Shown here: piece by piece, positions 1-7,933 of the stretch
How positions within the stretch are numbered: the stretch's first letter is position 1
How the letters are laid out: every line of letters starts with the position of its first letter
Origin: Neocallimastix lanati (nom. inval.)
Lineage: Eukaryota; Neocallimastigomycota; Neocallimastigomycetes; Neocallimastigales; Neocallimastigaceae
Direction: 5' to 3'
DNA: 12,500 nt
Assembly (NCBI GenBank): GCA_016946835.1
Contig: JACVTC010000116.1
Location: 380,001 to 392,500, forward strand
Position numbers and translations under genes: made by a program
Notes under the pieces: model-generated
The model's database searches: none
The model's input: only the letters and a program-made list of their open reading frames with translations
Told to the model about the DNA's origin: nothing

Positions 1-2
1 TG

Positions 3-3000
3 CTTATTACCGAAGAAGAAAGTAAAATTAAAGAAAATGAATCATCAAATGATCAACCATTAGATATTAAAATATCAAGTGTAACATGGAAGAAAACATT
101 AAATCCATATATTATTAGATATAAAATGCTTACAGGATCAAATGATGAAAATTCTATATGGAAAGATGTTGTTTGGTGTGATGTTCCATTTAAACAAAAG
201 GATGACCCAGATTCAATTTTTGATCAAGTTGCTGTTAAAATATATGAAGTTTTAGATAGAAAAAATATATATAACCAATTTTATGATAATACTTTAATAA
301 TTAATATCCCATTATGTGATAAAGAAAATAATTTAAAATATTATAAATATTTATCAGAAGTTGCATCTTATATTGAACCATCTGTATCAATAGAATTATG
401 GTTAGAAATATTAATAAATTTTTCATTAAAGACAATGAATCTTAATGATCCCATAATAAATATAGAAAAAATAGATAATATTTTTCCTTATTTCAAAATA
501 TTAGATATTCCATGGAATAAAGAACCAGAAAAACAAGAAGAAGTTAAAGAAGTTAAAGAAATAAAAGAAAATAAAAATAATAAAGATAAACAAACTGCAA
601 TGGAAAATCAAACAAAAAACCAACAAAATTCATCAACAACAAGCCTAAATGGAGCAAAGAATTTATCAATATTAAATATACAAAAAAAAACAAATTTAAA
701 TAATGAAAATAAAGAATTTTTAGGTTATTCATCATTTGACTGCTATTTTAATGATATTATATCGAACATTTCATTAGCAAACACCGAAGAAACCATTGAA
801 GAAAAAACAGAGGGTACTGATATTAATAATGAGGATTATTTAAGTAAAAAAAAAGTAATTAATTATAATAAATATCATATTATTCCAAAAGATAATCAAT
901 ACATGAATAATAAAGTATTATATGAAAAATTAAAAATAATTGGAATTAATATAAATGAGGTTTATGATACGTTTTTGAAATTTTTAATTACCAATAGATC
1001 ATTAAATCAGATATATAAAGAAATAAATCAATGTAATCTAAATATAACAAATAACGACCAAGATAATATAGATATAAATTGTCCATGTAAATCAAATGAA
1101 AGAAATATATTATTAAGAAAGAATGAATTATTCAAAAGTTCAAATTTCCCAGAATCAATTTTAAATAAAGCATTAATCCAATATGAATTTGAAAGTATAC
1201 TTAATATGGAAATAAATGATATTACTGGAAGTGGTGAATCAGTAACACTTGATGATTATTGCTGGGTAGAAAAGTATGATAAAGATACAATGATTCAAGT
1301 TATGGAAAAATATAAAGCAATTTATCCTGAGGTTTTGTATAAAATTTCAAGTTTTGAAAATGGTACATTAGTAATAATGAAAAGCCCTGGTCCTACTGGA
1401 TGCTTAGTATCAGAAACATTTGAAAAATCACAAGTAAAAAATAAGGTAAACTTTGGACTATTTTATGAATACTATGATAATAGAAAAGAGTTTCTTGAAT
1501 GTCCAGAACTTAAATATATTCCTAAAAAAAATAATGAAGAAACTCAAGATAAAAAAATTCTGGAGGAACAACAAGATATTAAGAAAAATGTTGTGTCAAA
1601 GAAAAAAGGCAAAAAAGCAAATGAAAAAGAAAAAGAAAAGGAAAAAACGGTAACTCCAGAAAAAAGCAAAACAAATAAAAAAGGTGAAAAAAATGAAAAA
1701 ATTGATAAAAAGAAGAATAATTCACCACCAAATATAAAAAAATCTGCAAAAACAAATGAAGTTATTGAACCAGCAAAAGAACCTATTGCTATAGAAAATG
1801 AGAAATTACCAACTAATTATATATATAATATAAGCAATGATATAGTTCAATATAATGACAGGAATTTATACGTATATCCAAGTGATGGTGTAATTATTCA
1901 AATAAAAACAATTAATTCATTGACATATGATTCTGTACCTCAGATTTATTATAATATTATTTCACCAATTGCAACATTATCTTATGGAGTAAATAGTAAT
2001 GATAAATATATGAATTATTTATATGTTAATTTCAGTGATGATTCAACATTTTCATTTAAACTTTCCAAAGAAGGCAAAACTAATATTCAATTTTATACAA
2101 ATGAAGGTATTTTGTCAGAATACTATGAAGATGGACGAATTAAACAAAAATTAACATCTTATAATAAGTATAATATAAAATATCAAGTTTCTGATAAAAT
2201 TGAGTTATATAGAATAGTTCTACCAGGAGGAAAAATATTAAAGGTAAAATCTACTCAGAATTATGAAGTATATTATCCAAATGGAAATATAACATATTAT
2301 GATAATAATGGTGAGTGGACCACAATTAATGAAGAAGGAAAATGTATTCAAACAAATAGTTCAAATGAGATAAAAGAACTACCTTCTTTAAATGTCTTTT
2401 ATGAAAGATTACCTGTACCAAATGAAACAAAACATATTCGCAGTGATATGGTTATATCAAGATATACTGATGGATTACATAGAATTGTTGATTTTCCAAA
2501 TGGTATTAAAATTTCTTCAAGTATCACAAAAATTGTTGATATAAAAGATCTTAAAAGTAATTTAAATCTTAATGCTAGTAATAATATTATTAATCATCAA
2601 CAAAAATTAAAAGATTTTGACTCATTAGTAAATGTTTATGAATTTAAAATGCATCAAATAAATGTCAATAATTATGATGAAGAATTTAAAATAAATGAAA
2701 TAATTAATAATAAATATATTCAGTATTCATGTGAATCTGATGGATTCCCAAAGACAATTCACTATAATGGAGGAACTGAAATTCATTCAATATATAAATC
2801 ATGTGAAATCATACAATATATGACAGTAACTGATGAAAAGAAATTAATCTGTAATAAAATTAGAATTTTGAAATCAGGTTCTTCTATTGATATTTTTATG
2901 GATGGAAAAGTGTGCTTCATTCCTTATTATAATGACAATTTATCATCAAGTAATTATAGTAGATATAATATTGATATCAAGTCTGAGGAATTAATAATTA

Positions 3001-5312
3001 ATGATGTTACTGGTAAAGATGTTAGAATTGTTCAAAATAGAATTTATAATAATGATGATGAAAGTAATAAAGAAAGTGGTAATAATAATGATGATATTAA
3101 TAAAGGAAGTAGTAATGATAATGATAATGATAATAAAGAAAGTTATAATGAAAAAAAAGAAGATATTAATGAAAATATTAATGAAAATAATAATGAAAAT
3201 AATAATGTAAATAATAATGAATATAATAATGATAGTCAAAATAATAAAATAACTAACAATGAAGATATAAACGAAAGTACTATTAACAGCCAAAATATTT
3301 CTAAAAATAGTATAAATAAGGAAGCTATTGAAGCAATGGTTTATATAAATAGTAATAGTATTGCAAGTAAAAATCATATAATAGAAAGTAGCAATAATTC
3401 ATTATTAGAAGACTATGGTAAACAGAACATAGAAAATGAAAAAAAAGAAGAAACAAAATTTATTAATAACTTCTATAAAAAAATATCGACGGGAAAATTA
3501 TTAAAATACACTAATTTAAACAGTGATACAGATAATAATAAAGATAAAATTGATATCAATTCAAAGAGTATTTGTGGATTATTTAATATATCAAATATAA
3601 ATAAGGATGTATTTTCGTTAAAAGAAGATGCTTTAAACAACTCAGTTATTGAAAAATTAATGAATACTTCATTTACTGAAAAGATATTAACCCATGGAAA
3701 TGCTCCGAAATTATTCTTTATATATAATGATGGTACTGGTATAGAATTATTAAGAGATATAGATGTTTACCATATAATTAATGAAATGAATATAAATATC
3801 GAAAATGACATTATAGAGGAACCTTTAACTGATAATTCTAATGGTAAATCCATTATTATAGTAAAAAAATTGGATACTAATAACATATTATTGAAACCTG
3901 ATTCAAAAATATTAATATATAAACAATTAAATAGATACCCAAGTTTAACATTAACTGATCGTAAACAAGTTTTAGATGAACTAATATATTATAATAATTG
4001 GTTAGAAATGCATAATACATTCATGGAAAATAATTGTAATATCATTGATGGTATTTATAATAATATTAAAATAAAGGATAAAGATAATGAAGAAAATATT
4101 AATGATGATAATACTAAGAAAATAATGAGCAATAAATTATTTTATGATAATGACAAAGAAGAAACTGAAAGTGAAATACTTCAAAAATATTCAGAGTTAT
4201 TATTAAGGAATAGTATAAAATCAAGTAATTTAGAATTAAATAATAATAAAAATATTGTAGAAGAAATAAATCCAAATGAAGTAAGCGAAGAACATAAAAG
4301 ACGCTATAAAATATTGAAAAATATAGAAGCTAATGAACCAAAAAGTAGACCAGTTAAAGGAATATTAAAAATAGATGAAGAAATTAAAAAAAGCGTTAGA
4401 GAGAGTGCAATATTTCCAAAATATTTTGATACCATCGATCCATCGAAAATTCCCAAAGAAGATTTAAATAAATACAAGAAAAATGATGTTAAAAAGAAGG
4501 AATGGAAAAATACAAATGTAATGAAACTTACAAATATTAATTCATCAATATCAATTAAAAAGAAAAGAAATAACGATAACAAATTAATAAATGATGACAG
4601 TAAGAATTCTAGTTTGACTTCATTATATTGTAGTAATAGTAGTGTTAGCCTTCAAAATAAGATGAATGTTAATAATAATTATAATAATAGTAATGATAAT
4701 AATAATAATATTTCAGAAGAATCTAAAGAGTGTGTGAGTGAAAAATATATGAGTAACACAGAAATTGAATCATTAGATAATGATTTAATTTATAAAGTTA
4801 AACCAAATTTTGATTATCAAATAATAGAAACTGGTGCTAAACGAAAACTCAAAACAATATCAACAGTGAATGAAAGCAAATCATTAGATTTGCTATACAC
4901 TGAAGCTTCAACAAATTCAAATACTATAAATATTAAAAATCTTGAAAAAATTTATAAAACGAAATTTAAATATTTACTTAATGTGGAACCAAAATCATGT
5001 GAATTTGGTATAATTAAAGAAAACACAAAAAATACAATGAAAGTGAGTGTTTTAAATAAATCAAATGATATAGTTCGCTTTAAAATTATACAGCCCAATT
5101 CAGAATATATAAGAATAAAATATAAAATTGGACCGGTATCCCCTGGATTGCAAATTAAAATGATTGTAGAAGTAACAGCACCTGAAACAAATAGTCAACT
5201 TTCAATTAATGACTTTGGACAAATAATTACTGAAAATGAAATTATTAAAATTCCTATATCTGTAGTTATTTTACCAAATAAAGAATTTAATGAATATAAT
5301 AAGAAACAGTAA
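3..5312 (+). CDS. SPAG17: SPAG17/PF6-like central-pair axonemal protein, 5' partial
   Basis: This is a large cilium/flagellum protein of the SPAG17 (Chlamydomonas PF6) family, which forms a projection on the C1 central-pair microtubule and helps control flagellar beating. The frame is open from base 3, so the first ATG inside it (126) is probably internal and the true start lies outside the window; about 1,769 residues are visible, against about 2,200 in human SPAG17. The best family evidence is the C-terminal beta domain (about 4970-5280), with VEPKSCEFGIIKE, RFKIIQPNSEY, GPVSPGLQIKM and ITENEIIKIPISVVIL, resembling the ASH/MSP-like C terminus of SPAG17. A middle section (about 1860-2340) has repeated beta-type pieces such as YPSDGVIIQI and YYPNGNITYYDNNG, typical of the family core. 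A Lys/Glu-rich segment (about 1525-1755) and Asn/Asp/Glu-rich tracts (about 3040-3250 and 4665-4710) are low-complexity insertions. No intron is apparent. It ends at TAA 5310-5312. The family call is confident and the 5' end is unknown. Confidence 0.85.
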   Translation, partial: LITEEESKIKENESSNDQPLDIKISSVTWKKTLNPYIIRYKMLTGSNDENSIWKDVVWCDVPFKQKDDPDSIFDQVAVKIYEVLDRKNIYNQFYDNTLIINIPLCDKENNLKYYKYLSEVASYIEPSVSIELWLEILINFSLKTMNLNDPIINIEKIDNIFPYFKILDIPWNKEPEKQEEVKEVKEIKENKNNKDKQTAMENQTKNQQNSSTTSLNGAKNLSILNIQKKTNLNNENKEFLGYSSFDCYFNDIISNISLANTEETIEEKTEGTDINNEDYLSKKKVINYNKYHIIPKDNQYMNNKVLYEKLKIIGININEVYDTFLKFLITNRSLNQIYKEINQCNLNITNNDQDNIDINCPCKSNERNILLRKNELFKSSNFPESILNKALIQYEFESILNMEINDITGSGESVTLDDYCWVEKYDKDTMIQVMEKYKAIYPEVLYKISSFENGTLVIMKSPGPTGCLVSETFEKSQVKNKVNFGLFYEYYDNRKEFLECPELKYIPKKNNEETQDKKILEEQQDIKKNVVSKKKGKKANEKEKEKEKTVTPEKSKTNKKGEKNEKIDKKKNNSPPNIKKSAKTNEVIEPAKEPIAIENEKLPTNYIYNISNDIVQYNDRNLYVYPSDGVIIQIKTINSLTYDSVPQIYYNIISPIATLSYGVNSNDKYMNYLYVNFSDDSTFSFKLSKEGKTNIQFYTNEGILSEYYEDGRIKQKLTSYNKYNIKYQVSDKIELYRIVLPGGKILKVKSTQNYEVYYPNGNITYYDNNGEWTTINEEGKCIQTNSSNEIKELPSLNVFYERLPVPNETKHIRSDMVISRYTDGLHRIVDFPNGIKISSSITKIVDIKDLKSNLNLNASNNIINHQQKLKDFDSLVNVYEFKMHQINVNNYDEEFKINEIINNKYIQYSCESDGFPKTIHYNGGTEIHSIYKSCEIIQYMTVTDEKKLICNKIRILKSGSSIDIFMDGKVCFIPYYNDNLSSSNYSRYNIDIKSEELIINDVTGKDVRIVQNRIYNNDDESNKESGNNNDDINKGSSNDNDNDNKESYNEKKEDINENINENNNENNNVNNNEYNNDSQNNKITNNEDINESTINSQNISKNSINKEAIEAMVYINSNSIASKNHIIESSNNSLLEDYGKQNIENEKKEETKFINNFYKKISTGKLLKYTNLNSDTDNNKDKIDINSKSICGLFNISNINKDVFSLKEDALNNSVIEKLMNTSFTEKILTHGNAPKLFFIYNDGTGIELLRDIDVYHIINEMNINIENDIIEEPLTDNSNGKSIIIVKKLDTNNILLKPDSKILIYKQLNRYPSLTLTDRKQVLDELIYYNNWLEMHNTFMENNCNIIDGIYNNIKIKDKDNEENINDDNTKKIMSNKLFYDNDKEETESEILQKYSELLLRNSIKSSNLELNNNKNIVEEINPNEVSEEHKRRYKILKNIEANEPKSRPVKGILKIDEEIKKSVRESAIFPKYFDTIDPSKIPKEDLNKYKKNDVKKKEWKNTNVMKLTNINSSISIKKKRNNDNKLINDDSKNSSLTSLYCSNSSVSLQNKMNVNNNYNNSNDNNNNISEESKECVSEKYMSNTEIESLDNDLIYKVKPNFDYQIIETGAKRKLKTISTVNESKSLDLLYTEASTNSNTINIKNLEKIYKTKFKYLLNVEPKSCEFGIIKENTKNTMKVSVLNKSNDIVRFKIIQPNSEYIRIKYKIGPVSPGLQIKMIVEVTAPETNSQLSINDFGQIITENEIIKIPISVVILPNKEFNEYNKKQ

Positions 5313-5920
5313 TATTTGAATTATAATGATTTAATATAAAAATATTATTTTATAGAATCTATTTTATTTTATATATAAAAATATAATTTTGTACTTATAA
5401 ATAATACTTTTTAAAATAAAATATATGAAAACTTTTATATTTTACTAATATAAGAAAATTTTAATAGTTATTTATTTATTTGTTATAAATGTTTTTATTA
5501 TTATTATAATTATTATTAAGAATATTTGTATTATCTTTAATAATCATTCTAAGTTTTACTTAAATAATTTATCTATTTGTTAATTATAAAATAAATTTAC
5601 TCTTTATAATAAAACATCATAAATTATTATAATTATTAATTCAATCGGTTTTTTTTTTTTATAACTTTGCAATGAATAGTACAAAAGTCCTAATATATAA
5701 ATATATCTTTGGAGTATAATTTTACAAATTTCAAGTTTTATTTTTAGATTAATGTATTATTTTAAAATTTATTTATACTGTTGAGGTTCATATAAAAAGG
5801 AGTGGAAAACACTAATAAATAAATAATTTAAATAATTAAATTACACTATAAGAATTTATTATTACACATTATTAATTTTATTTAATGAATTATTATTTTG
5901 AATATTTATTATTATGAGTT
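5313..5920. other. AT-rich intergenic region after the SPAG17-like gene
   Basis: About 600 bases of almost pure A+T follow the SPAG17-like stop codon. A T-tract at about 5649-5660 and scattered AATAAA-like hexamers are present, and the first part presumably holds the 3' UTR and polyadenylation site. No open frame of convincing composition and no RNA gene was seen on either strand. Confidence 0.6.
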
Positions 5921-5924
5921 GCAT

Positions 5925-6003
5925 TTCGCCAATTTTATAATACAAATTTTCAATACGCCATTTATTTTTAATGGCTTGTAAAATTTTTTGTAAACGCCAT
6001 AAA
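5925..6003. repeat. Imperfect fold-back with CGCCA motifs
   Basis: A pocket of G+C in otherwise AT-only DNA. The centre is a perfect hairpin: GCCATT (5957-5962), a 7-base loop, AATGGC (5970-5975). The similarity continues outward imperfectly: TACAAATTTT on the left (5941-5950) is mirrored on the opposite strand by TACAAAAAATTTTACA reading back from about 5994. The motif CGCCA occurs at 5927-5931, 5956-5960 and 5995-5999. It could be a remnant of a small fold-back or MITE-like element or a structured regulatory sequence. No clear target duplication was found. Confidence 0.35.
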
Positions 6004-6075
6004 AATATTTAATACAATTATATATAAAAAAAATAAACATATAAATAAATAAATAAGAACGTGATAATATAAGTT

Positions 6076-6392
6076 TATAAAATAAAATAAATAGTAGAAT
6101 ATGAATATAAAGTACAGATTGAATAAAATAAAATAAAATAAATAGTAGAAACATAAATATAAGTACAGATTGAATAAAATAAAATAAAATAAAATAAAAT
6201 AAAATAAAATAAAATAAAATAAAATAAAATAAAATAAAATTAATAGTAGAAATATGAATATAAAGTACATATAGAGTAAAATAAAATAAAATAAAATAAA
6301 ATAAATTAAAATAAAATAAAATAAAATAAAATAAATAGTTGAAATATAAATATAAGTACAGATTGAATAAAATAAAATAAAATAAAATAAAT
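6076..6392. repeat. Compound tandem repeat: AAAAT microsatellite with a shared spacer
   Basis: Four copies of a core of about 35-40 bases, roughly ATAGTAGAAATATAAATATA then AAGTACAGATTGAATAAAA, start near 6091, 6142, 6243 and 6335. Runs of AAAAT of differing length separate them; the longest (about 6176-6240) holds 13 perfect AAAAT units. Copies 2 and 4 share the AAATATAAGTACAGATTG form, while copies 1 and 3 share GAATATAAAGTACA, so the array alternates in pairs. A long minus-strand open frame across it (about 5968-6462) is only a by-product of the repeat, encoding Phe/Ile/Leu/Tyr runs, and is not a gene. Confidence 0.9.
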
Positions 6393-6447
6393 ATTCAAAT
6401 ACGTCTTTATAATTAATAATTTTATCATTATAATTATTATTATTTTT

Positions 6448-6541
6448 TAATAACATATTCAAATAAAAGAATTATTATTAATAACATTTACATTTTTAAT
6501 AACATTTATATTTTTATATAATTCTTTTATTAATAACATTT
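6448..6541. repeat. Cluster of TAATAACAT(TT) short repeats
   Basis: TAATAACAT(TT) occurs at 6448-6456, 6479-6489, 6497-6507 and 6531-6541. A 17-base version, CATTTTTAATAACATTT, is exact at 6491-6507 and again 3.9 kb away at 10382-10398. The sequence AAATAAAAGAATTATTA (from 6461) and its partial inverse ATAATTCTTTTATT (from 6518) lie between the copies. This may be a small dispersed repeat, or slippage in low-complexity DNA. Confidence 0.5.
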
Positions 6542-6712
6542 AAATAAAAAAGAATTAAAATCATAAAATCTAACCATTATATGATTTATTTAATTATTCA
6601 CTTAATAATTAATTTAAAAATTGAAATAAAAAAATAATATAATAAAGAAATATTATGTAAAATAATATAGCTATAGCCACATATTTATATTCATCACGTG
6701 AAAATAGGAATA

Positions 6713-6958
6713 ATGCAACCCCGATTATATATAATTTATATAATTATTTTATTGTTAAAAATAACTTTAATAATATTAATATCTATTATGATAACAATAT
6801 GGGAAACCTTTCTATTATTTATTATTCCTATTTTATTTTCAATACTATTTCTACTAATTCTTTTCTTAGAAAGGCCCTCCCATATAAAATATGGATTGTA
6901 CATATTTTTTATATTATTTAATTACATAATTAAATCCAATCATAAATTTAATGTTTAA
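6713..6958 (+). CDS. Doubtful small membrane-protein ORF
   Basis: An 81-codon frame from ATG 6713 to TAA. It begins MQPRLYIIYIIILLLK and has two or three long hydrophobic stretches; the middle one (WETFLLFIIPILFSILFLL) would span a membrane, followed by the polar turn ERPSHIKYG and another hydrophobic run. I do not recognise it. T-rich DNA produces Ile/Leu/Phe runs by chance and lowers stop frequency, so it may be accidental. The short G+C-bearing piece near 6870-6895 is the only local hint of coding. No good promoter or expression signal is visible. Confidence 0.15.
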   Translation: MQPRLYIIYIIILLLKITLIILISIMITIWETFLLFIIPILFSILFLLILFLERPSHIKYGLYIFFILFNYIIKSNHKFNV

Positions 6959-7049
6959 TACTATATAATTAATATAAAAATTATTATATAGAATATAAGA
7001 AAATTATTAATATATTTTTATATAATAAATTATATAGAATTTATGTTAA

Positions 7050-7173
7050 AAATATCATTATTATTTTATTCTTTATCAATACTATGTCTTTCAAGTTTTT
7101 ATCCTTGTTGTTAGTACTTGGAGCTTGCACAAAAGTATTTTGGTTCGACCCCGTGACTACCTCCTGAATTTAT
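7050..7173. pseudogene. Left part of a G+C-richer relic, split by the retroposon
   Basis: G+C rises from about 7085. On the plus strand a frame is open from 7050 across the left 13-bp repeat; it includes STWSLHKSILVRPRDYLLNL. If the insertion and one repeat copy are removed, that frame runs on from 7934 to a TGA at 8047-8049, giving 79 uninterrupted codons. On the minus strand the same bases can be read as TGSNQNTFVQAPSTNN, so the coding strand is uncertain. GGTTCGACCCC (7142-7152) matches the tRNA B-box consensus, but no cloverleaf forms. I do not recognise the sequence; it is probably a decayed gene or transposable element. Confidence 0.35.
7161..7173. repeat. Left 13-bp target-site duplication
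   Basis: CTCCTGAATTTAT, identical to 7921-7933. The bases just outside differ (C before this copy and A before the other; T after this copy and A after the other), so the identity is exactly 13 bp. It marks the left edge of the inserted segment. Confidence 0.75.
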
Positions 7174-7174
7174 T

Positions 7175-7549
7175 AATAACTATAACAATATCAGAGTTGA
7201 TGTTAACAATATTGATAGTGAAAATAGAAATATTAATATTAGTGATAGTAAAAATAATAGTATCATGACTAATAATGCGGTGAATAGGTCAAATGATGAT
7301 AATCGTATTAATATTAGTAATTTTTTGAATAATGAGTGTGTAAATATATATGTGATATGGTACCGAATATATAACTTCCTTCTTGATGGAAGAGATACTG
7401 ACATTACTGATTTAGATTATAAAAATGAATGGGATGCTTTGTTTAATAACCAAATCATTTCTTGTGATTATTCTAAAACGCCATTCTTGGTGCGATCTAA
7501 AATTCTCATTACAGAAATTATGCTTGACAAAGATAATCTTACAGTATAA
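7175..7549 (+). pseudogene. Unrecognised 3' coding fragment carried by the retroposon
   Basis: The frame is open from the insertion edge to TAA 7547-7549 (124 residues); its only in-frame ATG is at 7265. The first part is Asn/Asp/Ser-rich (RNINISDSKNNSIMTNNAVN). The second is of normal composition, with VNIYVIWYRIYNFLLDGRDT, LDYKNEWDALFNNQIISCDY and KTPFLVRSKILITEIMLDKD, and looks like true protein sequence. I do not recognise the family. Beyond the stop, another frame at 7581-7655 reads NEVRQANASEGDQYNIFLLN, so the original protein may have continued and since suffered a stop and a frameshift. It is probably not expressed as a functional protein; an intact parent copy would be expected elsewhere in the genome. 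Confidence 0.45.
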
Positions 7550-7867
7550 GCTCAAGCTAACCAGGAGAGTAAACACTTAAAATGAAGTAAGACAGGCCAA
7601 CGCCTCTGAAGGAGATCAATATAATATCTTTCTTTTAAATTGTCAATTCAAACCCTAATCCGGGATAAGAATTCCTTTAAACAAAAATCTTATAATCAGG
7701 AGGTGAGGTTCGTTACATATGGACTTTTTTCTGAATTTATTTATTTTGAATATTACTTTTATTTCACATTACTATTTAAAAAAAATTATTATGTTCAATT
7801 TGGACAAATAAAAATTTTTTTCATTAATTTTGTGTTTTTTAAAAATTATATATGAATTTAATAAATG

Positions 7868-7881
7868 AATAAATAAATAAA
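7868..7881 (+). promoter_or_regulatory. Fossil polyadenylation signal of the retroposed transcript
   Basis: Three overlapping AATAAA hexamers start at 7868, 7872 and 7876. The last ends about 26 bases before the A11 tract at 7907, a normal spacing between signal and cleavage site in many eukaryotes. In AT-rich DNA this hexamer is common, so position matters more than presence. Confidence 0.45.
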
Positions 7882-7906
7882 GTTGAAGTTCTCAATTATT
7901 GAGGCT

Positions 7907-7920
7907 AAAAAAAAAAAGAA
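7907..7920 (+). repeat. A-rich tail of the retroposon
   Basis: Eleven A residues followed by GAA touch the right target-site repeat without a gap. A short, slightly impure tail is what an ageing poly(A) tail of a retrocopy looks like. Confidence 0.6.
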
Positions 7921-7933
7921 CTCCTGAATTTAT
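7921..7933. repeat. Right 13-bp target-site duplication
   Basis: Exact second copy of CTCCTGAATTTAT (first at 7161-7173), immediately 3' of the A-rich tail. Confidence 0.75.

Larger units (their letters stand above)
7174..7920 (+). mobile_element. Retroposed insertion: target duplications and A-rich 3' tail
   Basis: A 747-bp segment lies between two exact copies of a 13-bp sequence. Its right end is A11 followed by GAA (7907-7920), directly against the right repeat. Three overlapping AATAAA hexamers (7868-7881) lie about 26 bases before the A-tract. Repeat, body, poly(A), repeat is the established layout of target-primed reverse transcription (LINEs, SINEs, processed retrocopies), here in plus orientation. 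The body starts inside an open reading frame, as expected for a 5'-truncated copy, and has no terminal repeats. No reverse transcriptase motif is visible in the surviving part. It could be a 5'-truncated non-LTR element or a processed copy of an ordinary mRNA; the sequence alone does not decide. Confidence 0.7.

Noticed and set aside
2991-3377. Minus-strand frame of 128 codons inside the SPAG17-like gene
   Set aside because: It is the antisense of the Asn/Asp-rich repeat (poly-Ile/Thr/Phe) and overlaps a clear coding region on the other strand.
4304-4582. Minus-strand frame of 92 codons opposite the SPAG17-like gene
   Set aside because: Antisense shadow of the Lys-rich coding stretch; composition is Phe/Leu/Ser with no recognisable domain.
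5912-6462. Minus-strand frames of 80 and 164 codons
   Set aside because: They translate the AAAAT minisatellite and nearby A-rich DNA into Phe/Ile/Leu/Tyr runs with no other composition, so they are repeat artefacts.
7112-7160. Intact tRNA gene
   Set aside because: Only the B-box-like string is good. The T-arm bases on either side do not pair and no acceptor stem or anticodon arm can be drawn.
7180-7404. Minus-strand 74-codon frame over the retroposon
   Set aside because: Antisense of the Asn/Ser-rich coding fragment; made of Ile/Leu/Ser runs.
7640-7855. Plus-strand 71-codon frame
   Set aside because: It begins at TTG, not ATG, lies in the 3' part of the retroposon and drifts into AT-rich Phe/Tyr runs. 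Treated as part of the inserted relic rather than a gene.
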